Below, in pieces: positions 44,506 through 54,700 of a stretch of 64,000 bases of DNA (its first letter is position 1; each line of letters opens with the position of its first letter). This DNA comes from Pseudomonas sp. GD03944 (GTDB lineage: Bacteria > Pseudomonadota > Gammaproteobacteria > Pseudomonadales > Pseudomonadaceae). The notes under the pieces were generated by a model, which had not been told where the DNA came from, made no database searches, and saw nothing but the letters and a program-made list of their open reading frames with translations. Both the position numbers and the translations under genes were made by a program. The stretch is from positions 241,355 to 305,354 of the forward strand of contig NZ_JAOCAH010000005.1 in the NCBI RefSeq assembly GCF_029839275.1. Reading direction: 5' to 3'.

Positions 44506-45426
44506 ATGTGGTTCCGCAACCTGCTGGTCTATCGCCTTACCCAGAACGTTCCCTTCGATGCCGACGCACTCGAAGCCGCGCTCGCCGCCAAGCCGGCCCG
44601 CCCGTGCGCCAGCCAGGAGCTGACCACCTACGGCTTCATCGCCCCGTTCGGCAAAGGCGCCGACGCCCCGCTGGTGCACAGCAGCCAGGGTTTCCTGCTG
44701 GTGGCCGCGCGCAAGGAAGAACGCATCCTGCCCGGCAGCGTGGTGCGTGACGCCCTGAAGGAAAAGGTCGAGCAGATCGAGGCCGAGCAGATGCGCAAGG
44801 TCTACAAGAAGGAGCGCGATCAGCTGAAAGACGAGATCGTGCAGACCTTCCTGCCCCGCGCCTTCATCCGCAAGTCGGCGACCTTCGCCGCCATCGCCCC
44901 GGCCCAGGGCCTGATCCTGGTCGACGCCTCCAGCCCGAAGCGTGCCGAAGACCTGCTGTCGACCCTGCGCGAAGCCATCGGCTCGCTGCCGGTGCGCCCG
45001 CTCACCGTGAAGATCGCCCCGAGCGCCCAGATGACCGACTGGGTGAAGGCCCAGCAGGCGGCGGCCGATTTCCACGTGCTCGACGAGTGCGAGCTGCGTG
45101 ACACCCATGAAGACGGCGGCGTGGTGCGCTGCAAGCGCCAGGACCTGACCGGCGACGAAATCCAGCTGCACATGACCTCCGGCAAGCAGGTGACCCAGCT
45201 GTCCCTGGCCTGGCAGGACAAGCTGTCCTTCGTGCTCGACGACAAGCTGGTGATCAAGCGCCTGCGCTTCGAAGACCTGCTGCAGGAGCAGGCCGAACAG
45301 GATGGCGGCGACGACAACCTGGGCCAGCTGGACGCCAGCTTCACCCTGATGATGATGACCTTCGTCGAATTCCTGCCGGCGCTGTTCGAAGCCCTGGGTG
45401 GCGAAGACATTCCGCAGGGTATCTAA
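44506..45426 (+). CDS. rdgC: Recombination-associated protein RdgC
   Basis: This 306-residue protein forms a ring-shaped dimer on DNA and modulates RecA-driven recombination. It begins [40 protein letters not shown] and [20 protein letters not shown] are typical RdgC segments, and DELIQ...[20 protein letters not shown] is represented by [20 protein letters not shown]. Length is as in E. coli. The upstream in-frame reading from 44488 has no ribosome site; GGAGAG ends 10 bases before 44506. Confidence 0.96.
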   Translation: MWFRNLLVYRLTQNVPFDADALEAALAAKPARPCASQELTTYGFIAPFGKGADAPLVHSSQGFLLVAARKEERILPGSVVRDALKEKVEQIEAEQMRKVYKKERDQLKDEIVQTFLPRAFIRKSATFAAIAPAQGLILVDASSPKRAEDLLSTLREAIGSLPVRPLTVKIAPSAQMTDWVKAQQAAADFHVLDECELRDTHEDGGVVRCKRQDLTGDEIQLHMTSGKQVTQLSLAWQDKLSFVLDDKLVIKRLRFEDLLQEQAEQDGGDDNLGQLDASFTLMMMTFVEFLPALFEALGGEDIPQGI

Positions 45427-45542
45427 AGGCTGCTGCGCAACCGAGCGAGTGAAGCGTGCTGATGCTTCACTCGCCCCTGCCCCTGATCCGCGCCGAGCAA
45501 GCTCTGCTCGGCATCCCCGTCCGCCAGACCGGAACCGTGCCC

Positions 45543-46481
45543 ATGTCCGCCCTGATCGCCCTGAGCCGCTTCGTCGGCAACACCTTCGCCCTGTGGGTCC
45601 TGCTGTTCGCCGTGCTGGCGTTCTTCCTGCCCGGCGCCTTCCTGCCGCTGACGGCCTGGATCGTGCCGTTGCTCGGTCTGATCATGTTCGGCATGGGCCT
45701 GACCCTCAAGGGCGAGGATTTCCGCGAAGTGGCGCGTCGCCCGTTACGGGTGGCCATTGGCGTCCTGGCACAGTTCGTCATCATGCCGGCCCTGGCCTGG
45801 CTGCTGTGCCAGCTGTTCGCGCTGCCAGCGGAAATCGCGGTGGGCGTGATCCTGGTCGGCTGCTGCCCGGGCGGTACCGCGTCGAACGTCATCACCTGGT
45901 TCGCCCGGGGTGACGTTGCCCTGTCGGTGTCGATCACGGCGGTGACCACCCTCCTCGCCCCGGTGGTCACCCCGGCGCTGATCTGGATGCTCGCCTCGGA
46001 ATGGCTGCCCGTGTCCTTTTCAGCCATGTTCCTGTCGATCCTCAAGATGGTGCTGTTGCCGATCGTCCTCGGCCTGGTCGCACAACGCCTGCTGGGCGAA
46101 CGGGTAAAGATGGCGGTGGAGGTGCTTCCCCTGATCTCGGTGATCAGCATCGTGGCCATCGTTGCCGCCGTGGTGGCGGCCAGCCAGGGAAAGATCGCCG
46201 AATCGGGACTGCTGATCATGACCGTGGTGATCCTGCACAACGGCATCGGCCTTGCGCTCGGCTACCTGGCCGGACGCCTGACCGGCATGCCACTGGCACA
46301 GCGCAAAACCCTGTCCATCGAAGTGGGCATGCAGAACTCCGGGCTCGGCGCGGCGCTGGCTAGCGCGCACTTCTCGCCCCTGGCCGCGGTCCCCAGCGCC
46401 CTGTTCAGCGTCTGGCACAACCTGTCGGGGCCGCTGCTGGCCACGCTGTACCGCCGCATGAAGGACGACAAGGCGGACTGA
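45543..46481 (+). CDS. Bile-acid:sodium symporter (BASS) family transporter
   Basis: This 312-residue membrane protein has about ten helices. [20 protein letters not shown] near residues 50-70 and [20 protein letters not shown] near 107-126 are the signature segments of prokaryotic BASS transporters, followed by [20 protein letters not shown] in the second crossover region. Real substrates in bacteria include pantoate and keto acids; which one applies here cannot be told. The longer reading from 45456 adds a non-hydrophobic leader and is rejected. Confidence 0.9.
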   Translation: MSALIALSRFVGNTFALWVLLFAVLAFFLPGAFLPLTAWIVPLLGLIMFGMGLTLKGEDFREVARRPLRVAIGVLAQFVIMPALAWLLCQLFALPAEIAVGVILVGCCPGGTASNVITWFARGDVALSVSITAVTTLLAPVVTPALIWMLASEWLPVSFSAMFLSILKMVLLPIVLGLVAQRLLGERVKMAVEVLPLISVISIVAIVAAVVAASQGKIAESGLLIMTVVILHNGIGLALGYLAGRLTGMPLAQRKTLSIEVGMQNSGLGAALASAHFSPLAAVPSALFSVWHNLSGPLLATLYRRMKDDKAD

Positions 46482-46524
46482 TCCGTTTTCCCCGACAGGC
46501 AATTCGTGCACACTATTGGGGCAC

Positions 46525-46572
46525 GCCGGGGACGACCCCGGCCCCACGTGCACGACTGTCGGGGACGACCCC
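46525..46572 (+). promoter_or_regulatory. Guanidine-II (mini-ykkC) riboswitch
   Basis: Two short hairpins with ACGA tetraloops are visible: GCCGGGG-ACGA-CCCCGGC (46525-46542) and GGGG-ACGA-CCCC (46561-46572), 18 bases apart. Twin hairpins with conserved ACGR loops define the mini-ykkC motif, now known as the guanidine-II riboswitch. The ribosome binding site GGAGG at 46583-46587 lies right behind, so guanidine binding probably frees translation of the exporter gene. Confidence 0.9.
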
Positions 46573-46592
46573 AACCCTGATTGGAGGTCACC

Positions 46593-46910
46593 ATGTCCTG
46601 GATCATCCTGTTCTTCGCCGGCCTGTTCGAGGTCGGCTGGGCCATCGGCCTGAAATACACCGACGGCTTCACCCGCCCTCTCCCCACCGCCCTCACCGTC
46701 GCAGCCATGATCGTCAGCCTGACCCTGCTCGGCCTGGCGATGAAAGAACTGCCCCTGGGCACCGCCTACGCGATCTGGACCGGCGTTGGCGCGGTCGGCA
46801 CGGTCATCGCCGGCATCATCCTGTTCGGCGAGTCCATGGCCCTGGTGCGGCTGGTCAGCGTGGCGCTTATCATCTGCGGCCTGATCGGCCTCAAGCTCAG
46901 CCACGGATAA
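46593..46910 (+). CDS. gdx: Guanidinium exporter of the SMR family (Gdx/SugE)
   Basis: This 105-residue four-helix protein belongs to the small multidrug resistance family and exports guanidinium in exchange for protons. It starts [20 protein letters not shown] with the essential glutamate at residue 13, and has [20 protein letters not shown], the GxG...A pattern of the Gdx (SugE) subtype rather than EmrE. The guanidine-II riboswitch directly upstream strongly supports guanidinium as substrate. A bidirectional terminator follows after ten bases. Confidence 0.95.
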   Translation: MSWIILFFAGLFEVGWAIGLKYTDGFTRPLPTALTVAAMIVSLTLLGLAMKELPLGTAYAIWTGVGAVGTVIAGIILFGESMALVRLVSVALIICGLIGLKLSHG

Positions 46911-46920
46911 CCCTGCCTGA

Positions 46921-46958
46921 AAAGAAAAGCCCCGGCATCTGCCGGGGCTTTTCTTTTC
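46921..46958. terminator. Bidirectional terminator between gdx and MFS-PlsC
   Basis: AAAAGAAAAGCCCCGGCA and TGCCGGGGCTTTTCTTTT form a perfect 18-bp stem with a two-base loop (positions 46921-46938 and 46941-46958), placed exactly between the convergent genes. Confidence 0.95.
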
Positions 46959-48831
46959 AGCGGATATCACCGCGCAATCGCGTCACCTGCTCCTGCAGGA
47001 ACTGCCGGTTGGCCAACTCTGGGTCGAGTGGCGTACCCGCCACCAACTGGATGCGCGACCACAGGCGACGGAGGAAGCCCTTGTTCGGGTCGCGGCTGAA
47101 GAAGCTGCCCCACAGCCCCTGCAACGCCATGGGAATCACCGGCACCGGGTTCTCCTGCAGGATGCGCTCGACGCCGTTGCGGAACTCGTTGATCTCGCCA
47201 TCGGCGGTCAACTTGCCCTCGGGGAAGATGCACACCACCTCGCCGTTACGCAGGTACTCGGCGATCTTCTTGAACGCGGCGTCATAGATCAGCAGGTCCT
47301 CGTTGCGCCCGGCGATCGGCACGGTGCCGGCGGTGCGGAAGATGAAGTTGAGCAGCGGCAGGTTGTAGATCTTGTAGTACATGACGAACCGCACCGGCCG
47401 CCGCACCGCACCGCCGATCAGCAGGGCATCGACGAAGGACACGTGGTTGCACACCAGCACCGCCGGCCCCTCTTCCGGGATCGCGTCCAGCCCCTTGTGC
47501 TCGACGCGGTACATCGAGTGCCCCAGCAGCCAGATGAGGAAGCGCATGGTGAACTCGGGAACGATCTTGAAGATGTAGCTGTTGACCGCGATGTTCATCA
47601 GCGAGATCACCAGGAACAACTGCGGGATCGACAGCCCGGCGACGCTGAGAAACAGGATGGTGATGACGGCCGAGACCACCATGAACAGCGCATTGAGGAT
47701 GTTATTGGCAGCAATCACCCGTGCCCGCTCGTTCTCTGCGGTGCGCGACTGGATCAGGGCATACAGCGGCACGATGTAGAAACCGCCGAACACCCCGATG
47801 CCGAGGATCGAACCGAGAATCCACCAGGCCTGCCCGTGACCGAGCACCGTCAGCCAGTCGTGAGGTTCGGTGCCCTGGGGGAAGCCGCCGGAATGCCACC
47901 AGAGCAGGATGCCGAACAGCGTCAGGCCGATCGAACCGAAGGGCACCAGGCCGATCTCGACCTTGTGCCCGCTCATGCGCTCGCAGAGCATCGAGCCCAG
48001 GGCGATGCCCACCGAGAACACCGTGAGAATCAGCGTGACCACGCTTTCGTCGCCGTAAAGCCATTCCTTGGAATAGGCCGGAATCTGCGTCAGGTACACC
48101 GCCCCGAGGAACCAGAACCAGGAGTTGCCCACCAGCGAGCGCGATACCGACGGGCGCTGGCCGAGGCCGAGTTTCAGGGTCAGCCAGGTCTGGCGAAAGA
48201 TGTTCCAGTCAAGCTCCAGGCTCGGCAAGGCCGCCGGCGCGTGGGGTATCTTGCAGCTGGCCAGGTAACCGACCACCGATACACAGACCACACTGGAGGC
48301 GACGATGCCGGCGTAGGCGCTGCTGGCCATCATGATTCCGGCCGTCAGGGTGCCGGCCAGAATGGCCAGGAAGGTGCCCATCTCCACCAGCGCGTTACCG
48401 CCCACCAGCTCTTCGGGCTGCAGGTGCTGGGGCAGGATCGAATACTTCACCGGGCCGAACAGCGCCGACTGGGTGCCCATCGCGAACAGCGAAAACAGCA
48501 TCAGCGGCAGGCTCCCCAGCAGCACGCCCGCCGCGCCGGTCAACATGATGAAGATTTCGGCGAACTTGACCTTGCGGATCAGCTCGTCCTTGTCGAACTT
48601 CTCCCCCAACTGCCCGCCCAGGGCGGAAAACAGGAAGAACGGCAGGATGAACAGCAAGGCGCAGAGGTTGACCAGCAGGTCGCGGTCGGCGCTGACGGTC
48701 AGCTTGAACAGAATGGCGAGGATCAGCGATTGCTTGTAGATGTTGTCGTTGAAGGCGCCGAGCAACTGGGTGATGAAGAACGGCAAAAAGCGTTTCTTGC
48801 CAAGCAGGGCGAATTGCGAGTGTTGGGTCAT
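46957..48831 (-). CDS. LplT-like MFS transporter fused to PlsC-type acyltransferase
   Basis: This 624-residue two-domain protein has an MFS part (about 1-420; begins FALLGKKRFLPFFITQLLGA, then FNDNIYKQSL) like the lysophospholipid flippase LplT, and a C-terminal 1-acylglycerol-3-phosphate-type acyltransferase with NHVSFVDALLIGGAV (H-x4-D) and FPEGKLTADGEI. It probably flips lysophospholipids inward and reacylates them, as LplT-Aas does in E. coli, but without the acyl-ACP synthetase domain of Aas. A longer reading from 48939 is less likely. Confidence 0.92.
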   Translation of the reverse strand: MTQHSQFALLGKKRFLPFFITQLLGAFNDNIYKQSLILAILFKLTVSADRDLLVNLCALLFILPFFLFSALGGQLGEKFDKDELIRKVKFAEIFIMLTGAAGVLLGSLPLMLFSLFAMGTQSALFGPVKYSILPQHLQPEELVGGNALVEMGTFLAILAGTLTAGIMMASSAYAGIVASSVVCVSVVGYLASCKIPHAPAALPSLELDWNIFRQTWLTLKLGLGQRPSVSRSLVGNSWFWFLGAVYLTQIPAYSKEWLYGDESVVTLILTVFSVGIALGSMLCERMSGHKVEIGLVPFGSIGLTLFGILLWWHSGGFPQGTEPHDWLTVLGHGQAWWILGSILGIGVFGGFYIVPLYALIQSRTAENERARVIAANNILNALFMVVSAVITILFLSVAGLSIPQLFLVISLMNIAVNSYIFKIVPEFTMRFLIWLLGHSMYRVEHKGLDAIPEEGPAVLVCNHVSFVDALLIGGAVRRPVRFVMYYKIYNLPLLNFIFRTAGTVPIAGRNEDLLIYDAAFKKIAEYLRNGEVVCIFPEGKLTADGEINEFRNGVERILQENPVPVIPMALQGLWGSFFSRDPNKGFLRRLWSRIQLVAGTPLDPELANRQFLQEQVTRLRGDIR

Positions 48832-48945
48832 CGTCCGTGTACCTGTCTGCTGAAAGCCAACGGGGGCATCGAGCATTGGACTGCAAGAGGCCCCGGCAAA
48901 GCCACAGGTAACGGTGAATTTTGCTGCGCGTTGCGGCAAAAAAAC

Positions 48946-49275
48946 TCAGATCGGCAACTGCCCCAGGGCCCAGCGCAGCAGGAAGAACACCAGCAGGCCG
49001 CCGCCGATGGTCGCGAGCAGATGACGGGTCAGCGCGGCAATCGCAATCGTCGCCAGGCCGGCCAGCAGGTAGGCATTGTCCAGGCTCACCTGCCAGTGCT
49101 CACCGTCCGGCATGAACATGACCGGCACCACGATGGCGGTGAGCACCGCCGTCGGCACGTAATGCAGCGCCTGGCGAATCAGCGGCGGAAAGCGCAGATC
49201 GGGAAAGGCGAACAGGCTGTAGCGGATCGAATAGGTGATCGCCAGCATGCCGAAAATCAACACCCAGTTTTCCAT
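48946..49275 (-). CDS. azlD: AzlD-family branched-chain amino-acid export subunit
   Basis: This 109-residue protein has four hydrophobic segments and is the small partner of AzlC (MENWVLIFGMLAITYSIRYS, then LIRQALHYVPTAVLTAIVVP, the AzlD core). Its ATG shares one base with the azlC stop (TGATG), indicating coupled translation. Together they probably export branched-chain amino acids or analogues across the inner membrane. Confidence 0.9.
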   Translation of the reverse strand: MENWVLIFGMLAITYSIRYSLFAFPDLRFPPLIRQALHYVPTAVLTAIVVPVMFMPDGEHWQVSLDNAYLLAGLATIAIAALTRHLLATIGGGLLVFFLLRWALGQLPI

Positions 49276-49985
49276 CACGCTAGCTCCTCGACTACCAGCC
49301 CGCTGCGCCGCTCAAGCAGCACCCCCACCACAATCCCGCTGAACGCCGCCGCCAGCAGCCCCAGCTTGTAGGGCAATGCGTGACAGACCAGGGCCACCGC
49401 CGCCGCCACCAGAGCCGCAGCCACCTGCGGACGGTTGCGCAGCATCGGCACGACGATACCGATGAAGGTCGCCAGCATGGCGAAGTCCAGGCCCCAGGCG
49501 CCCAGGTTGGGCACACTCTGGCCGAATACCACGCCCACCAGGGTGCACAGCTGCCAGTTCACGTACATGGCCAGCGCGGCACCGAGGAAGTACCAATGCT
49601 TGTTCGGCGAGGCGTCGGTCTCGGCGTACCGGTGCACCACCACCGCATAGGCTTCGTCGGTCAGCCAGAAGGCCAGCGGCATGCGCCAGCGCTTGGGCAG
49701 GTGCCGGACATAGGGCTGCAGGCTGGCGCTATACAGCGCATGGCGCAGGTTAACGACAAAGGTGGTGAGCAGCAGCACCGCCAGGCCGACACCGGCGCCG
49801 AGCAGGCTGATGGCAATGAACTGGGCCGAGCCGGCGAACACCAGCAGCGACATGCCGAGGGTCTGCCAAGGGGTCAGCCCGGCGGCGCCGGCCAGGCTGC
49901 CGAAGATGATGCCGAACGGTATCGCACCGAGCAGCATGGGCACCATGTCACGGGCACCCTGGGTGAATTCATGCGAGCGGGTCAT
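49275..49985 (-). CDS. azlC: AzlC-family branched-chain amino-acid exporter
   Basis: This 236-residue membrane protein of the AzlC family begins MTRSHEFTQGARDMVPMLLG. The family motifs AIPFGIIFGSLAGAAGLTPW, FVVNLRHALYSASLQPYVRH and FWLTDEAYAVVVHRYAETDA are all present. It follows the AraC gene by 76 bp on the same strand and is coupled to azlD. A common AraC-azlC-azlD unit in pseudomonads. Confidence 0.93.
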   Translation of the reverse strand: MTRSHEFTQGARDMVPMLLGAIPFGIIFGSLAGAAGLTPWQTLGMSLLVFAGSAQFIAISLLGAGVGLAVLLLTTFVVNLRHALYSASLQPYVRHLPKRWRMPLAFWLTDEAYAVVVHRYAETDASPNKHWYFLGAALAMYVNWQLCTLVGVVFGQSVPNLGAWGLDFAMLATFIGIVVPMLRNRPQVAAALVAAAVALVCHALPYKLGLLAAAFSGIVVGVLLERRSGLVVEELA

Positions 49986-50061
49986 GGAAACGTCTCCTTC
50001 TGACCCGCAGGCTATCGGAGGCCGACGGAGACGTCTTGAACGATCTTGCGCAGCGACAGGA

Positions 50062-50901
50062 TCAGGAGGCGGCGCAGGCCTTGCGGTACTCGCCCGGCCC
50101 CACGCCATAGACCTGCTTGAACTGCCGCGTCAGGTGGCTCTGGTCGGAAAAGCCCAGTTGCAGCGCGACATCCAGCGGCGCGCAGCCGGCCTTCAGCAAG
50201 CCCCGGGCCTTATCCAGGCGGCGCTGCTTGAGCCAAGCGTGCGGCGGCATGCCGGTGGCACGGCGAAACACCCGGGCGAAATGGAACGGCGACAGATTGA
50301 CCGCCTGCGCCAGCGCCTCCAGCGACGGCGGGTCGGCGAGCTGGCTGCCGAGCAGGTCCTTGGCCCGGGACACCGCCACAGGCTCGCGCCCGACCTGCCC
50401 CGGCAACGGCAAGCGGCTGTAGCGCTGGAACACCTGCAGCATGATCTCCCGCCAGCAGGTCTGGCGCTGCAAGGCGGTCGTCGAGCGGTCTTCCAGCAAC
50501 CGATGCAATTGCCCGAGCACCTTCACCAGCTCAGGGTCGTGGTACACGCTGCCTTGGAACGTGGGCAGCGCCTCGCGCGACAGGTCCAGCTCATCCAGCA
50601 ACGCTTCGAACTGCTGCGCCTGCGGGTAGAACACCCGGTAGCGCCAGCCCTGCTCCGCGCCCTTGGAGCCGGTGTGTACCTCATCGGGGTTGAGCAAGGC
50701 GATGCTGCCGGCCGCCGCCAGGTGCTCCTCGCCCCGGTAGCGATAACGCTCGGCCCCGGCTTCGAGCACGGCGATCACATAGCTTTCATGCACATGGGGG
50801 GCGAAACGGTGTTCGATGAAGCGTGCCGACAACAGCTCGAGCCCGCCGAGGTCCTCGGCAGTGCTGAACCTGGCCTGTTCCCGTGTTTCCAACCCGTGCA
50901 T
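50062..50901 (-). CDS. AraC-family regulator of azlCD
   Basis: This 279-residue regulator has an N-terminal cupin (residues about 20-150; HVHESYVIAVLEAGAERYRY, LLNPDEVHTG) and the C-terminal double helix-turn-helix (FHFARVFRRATGMPPHAWLK, ALQLGFSDQSHLTRQFKQVY). It is paralogous in layout to the 4715-5554 gene. It precedes azlC, which it probably activates when a branched-chain amino acid or analogue accumulates. It is followed upstream, after 3 bp, by the GNAT gene on the same strand. Confidence 0.92.
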   Translation of the reverse strand: MHGLETREQARFSTAEDLGGLELLSARFIEHRFAPHVHESYVIAVLEAGAERYRYRGEEHLAAAGSIALLNPDEVHTGSKGAEQGWRYRVFYPQAQQFEALLDELDLSREALPTFQGSVYHDPELVKVLGQLHRLLEDRSTTALQRQTCWREIMLQVFQRYSRLPLPGQVGREPVAVSRAKDLLGSQLADPPSLEALAQAVNLSPFHFARVFRRATGMPPHAWLKQRRLDKARGLLKAGCAPLDVALQLGFSDQSHLTRQFKQVYGVGPGEYRKACAAS

Positions 50902-50904
50902 GAC

Positions 50905-51474
50905 TCATGCGCTGAAGCGCGCCTCCAGTTGCTGTTTGATCGCCGGCCACTCGTGGTCGGTGATGCTATATAACACGCTGTCGGCCAGGCGTCCGTCGGC
51001 CAGACGCCGGTGATTGCGCAGCACGCCTTCACGCTGGGCCCCGAGCTTTTCGATGGCACGCTGCGCCCGCAGGTTGCTGCTCGCGGTTTTCAGCTGCACG
51101 CGCACCATGCTCCAGCTCTCGAACGCGTGGCGCAGCATCAGGTACTTGACCGTGTCGTTCAGCCCCGTGCCGTGCTGGGCGCGGTCGAGCCAGGTCCAGC
51201 CGATCTCGGTGGCCGGCAGGGTCGGCATGAAATCGGCGAAGCGGGTGGTGCCCACCAGTTGATCGTTCAAGCGGATCACGAACGGCAATGCCTTGCCCTC
51301 GCGTTGCTCCAGCAGCCCCTGGCGGTACCAGTCCAGGCGCTGGGTGCCACTCATGTGCACCAGCTCCTCGCGATTGGCCTCGGCCAGGGTGACCAGCGCG
51401 GGGATATCCCCATCGACCATCGGCTCGATACGCAGCGCGCCTCGCTGCAGGGTGATGAGTTGCGGCTTGAACAT
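50905..51474 (-). CDS. GNAT acetyltransferase, RimL-like
   Basis: This 189-residue cytoplasmic acetyltransferase has GTTRFADFMPTLPATEIGWT, then DRAQHGTGLNDTVKYLMLRH, and VRVQLKTASSNLRAQRAIEK, the usual Acetyltransf_3 elements. AGGAGGG lies five bases before the ATG at 51474; an in-frame ATG at 51492 would put that site inside the gene. It stops 3 bp before the AraC gene, suggesting one transcript GNAT-AraC-azlCD. Similar to the enzyme at 5710-6300. Confidence 0.9.
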   Translation of the reverse strand: MFKPQLITLQRGALRIEPMVDGDIPALVTLAEANREELVHMSGTQRLDWYRQGLLEQREGKALPFVIRLNDQLVGTTRFADFMPTLPATEIGWTWLDRAQHGTGLNDTVKYLMLRHAFESWSMVRVQLKTASSNLRAQRAIEKLGAQREGVLRNHRRLADGRLADSVLYSITDHEWPAIKQQLEARFSA

Positions 51475-51715
51475 GGGTCCCTCCTGGGACATGGGTACAC
51501 ACCCGGCGATTCATCCGGTCGGTATCCCTGTGCGTGATCCTGAGTATGGCAAGGCCGTGCGGCATCCGGGTGCGACCTTGGTAGCGCCTGACGCCATACG
51601 ACTTTACTGCGACACTGTGGGCATTCGGTTTGACGTATCGTCTGGGTATGCCGGTTTGCGCATACCGCCTGGCTTCGACCGGTAAAGCCCTACTTAGTTT
51701 GCTCTCGGAGTGTGC

Positions 51716-54700
51716 ATGTCGTTGTCCAGCGGGCTGATCGCAGCGGTCGCCCTCATCTATATGGCCATCCTGTTCGCCATCGCGTTCTATGGCGACCGCC
51801 GCCGCGCGCCCATGCCGCCTCGCGTGCGGGCCTGGGTCTACAGCCTGTCGCTGGCGGTGTACTGCACCAGCTGGACCTTCTTCGGCGCGGTCGGCCAGGC
51901 GGGCGAACAGCTCTGGTCGTTCCTGCCCATCTACCTGGGCCCAATCATCCTGCTGCTGTTCGCGCCCTGGGTGCTGCACAAGATGGTGATGATCAGCAAA
52001 CAGGAAAACATCACCTCCATCGCCGACTTCATCGCCGCGCGCTACGGCAAATCCCAGTCCCTGGCGGTGGTGGTGGCGCTGATCTGTCTGGTCGGTGTGC
52101 TGCCCTATATCGCCCTGCAACTGAAGGGCATCGTTCTCGGGGTGAACCTGCTGATCGGCGCCGGCCCGGATTCCGCCGGCACCCGCGCCCAGGACACAGC
52201 CCTGATCGTGTCCCTGGCCCTGGCCCTGTTCACCATTCTGTTCGGCACCCGCAACCTGGACGTTACCGAACACCACCGGGGCATGGTGCTGGCCATCGCC
52301 TTCGAATCGCTGGTCAAGCTGCTGGCGTTCCTGGCGGTCGGCGCCTTCGTCACCTACGGCCTGTTCAACGGCTTCGGCGACCTGATCGCCAAGGCCAGGG
52401 TCAACCAGGAACTGAAAAGCTTCTGGGAACAATCGGTGAACTGGCCGGCGATGATCGTGCAGACAGGCCTGGCGATGATCGCCATCGTCTGCCTGCCCCG
52501 GCAGTTCCACGTCACCGTGGTCGAGAACATCGAGCCCAAGGACCTGCGCCTGGCGCGCTGGGTGTTCCCCGCCTACCTGGTGCTGGCCGCGCTGTTCGTC
52601 ATCCCGATCGCCCTGGCTGGGCAGATGCTCCTGCCATCGGGCGTGACGCCTGATTCCTTCGTCATCAGCCTGCCGCTGGCCGAAGCACACCCGGCGCTGG
52701 CCATGCTCGCCTTCATCGGCGGTGCCTCCGCCGCCACCGGCATGGTGATCGTCGCCTCGGTGGCGCTGTCGACCATGATTTCCAACGACATGCTGTTGCC
52801 CTGGCTGCTGCGTCGGCAGAACACCGAGCGCCCGTTCGAGGCCTTCCGCCACTGGATGCTCACCGCCCGCCGGGTCAGCATCGTGCTGATCCTGCTGCTG
52901 GCCTACGTGTGCTACCGCCTGCTTGGCTCCAATGCCAGCCTGGCGACCATCGGCCAGGTGTCGTTCGCCGCCATCGGCCAACTGGCCCCGGCGATGTTCG
53001 GCGCCCTGCTGTGGAAGCAGGCCAACCGCCGTGGCGTGTTCGCCGGCATGATCGTCGGCGCGCTGATCTGGTTCTACACCCTGATCATGCCCCTGGTGGC
53101 GCGCAGCCTCGGCTGGCCGCTGGAGAGCCTGCCCGGCCTGGCCAGCCTGCTGTACGCGCCGATCGGCTTCGAGGTCGATGCCCTGACCCGTGGCGTGGTG
53201 CTGTCGCTGACCGGCAACTTCGTGCTGTTCGCCTGGGTTTCGTATTTCTCCCGCACCCGGGTATCCGAACACTGGCAGGCCGGCCGCTTCATCAGCCACG
53301 ATTTCGGCAACAAACCCGCCGGCCGCAGCCTGCTGGCGGTGCAAGTCGAAGATCTGTTGCTGCTGGCCAGCCGCTTCGTCGGCGAGGAACGGGCACGCCA
53401 GAGTTTCATCCGTTTCGCCTACCGCCAGGGCAAGGGTTTCAACCCCAACCAGCCGGCCAACAGCGAGTGGATCGCCCACACCGAACGCCTGCTCGCCGGT
53501 GTGCTGGGCGCCTCGTCGACCCGAGCCGTGGTCAAGGCCGCCATCGAAGGCCGCGACATGCACGTCGAAGACGTGGTGCGCATCGTCGACGAAGCGAGCG
53601 AGGTGCTGCAGTTCAACCGCGCCCTGCTGCAGGGCGCCATCGAGAACATCACCCAGGGCATCAGCGTGGTCGACCAGTCGCTGCGCCTGGTGGCCTGGAA
53701 CCAGCGCTACCTGGAACTGTTCGAGTACCCCGAGGGGCTGATCTACGTCGGCCGGCCGATCGCCGAAATCATCCGCTTCAACGCCGAGCGCGGCATGCTC
53801 GGCGCCGGCGATGTCGAAGAGCACGTCGCCAAGCGCCTGCACTGGATGCGCCAGGGCACCGCCCACACCTACGAGCGCACCTTCCCCAACGGCCGGGTGA
53901 TCGAACTGATCGGCAACCCGATGCCCGGCGGCGGTTTCGTCATGAGCTTCACCGACATCACCGAGTTCCGTGAGGCCGAGCGCGCCCTCAAGGCTGCCAA
54001 CGAAGGGCTGGAGCAGCGGGTCGCCGAACGCACCCACGAACTGTCGCAACTGAACCAGGCGCTGACCGACGCCAAGGGCGTGGCCGAGTTCGCCAACCAG
54101 TCCAAGACCCGCTTCCTGGCAGCTGTCAGCCATGACCTGATGCAACCGCTGAACGCCGCACGGCTGTTCTCCGCCGCCCTCTCCCACCAGGACGACGCCC
54201 TGCCCCGGGAAGCCCAGGAACTGGTGCAGCACCTCGACAGCTCGCTGCGCTCGGCCGAAGACCTGATCACCGACCTGCTGGACATCTCACGCCTGGAAAA
54301 CGGCCGCGTGACCCCGGAACGCAGCGCCTTCGCCCTGAACCAGCTGTTCGACACCCTAGGTGCCGAATTCAAGGTACTGGCTGCCGAACAGGGCATCGAC
54401 TTCCGCCTGCGCGGCAGCCGGCTGAGGGTGGACAGCGACATCAAGCTGCTGCGCCGGGTGCTGCAGAACTTCCTGACCAACGCCTTCCGCTACGCCAAGG
54501 GCCGCGTGCTGCTCGGCGTGCGCCATGAAGACGGACACCTGCGCCTGGAGGTGTGGGACCGCGGGCCGGGCATTCCGGAAGACAAGCGCAAGGTGATCTT
54601 CGAAGAATTCAAGCGCCTCGACAGCCACCAGACCCGCGCGGAAAAAGGCCTGGGCCTGGGCCTGGCGATCGCCGACGGCCTGTGCCGGGTGCTCGACCAC

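Noticed and set aside
47443..49371. Plus-strand open frame of 642 codons opposite MFS-PlsC and azlD
   Set aside because: Histidine/glutamine-rich shadow; the minus strand encodes two recognised membrane proteins.
51029..54232. Very long minus-strand open frame (1067 codons) opposite the hybrid kinase
   Set aside because: The product is low-complexity H/Q/G/D-rich and lies fully antisense to a gene with clear domains; GC-rich third positions produce such shadows.
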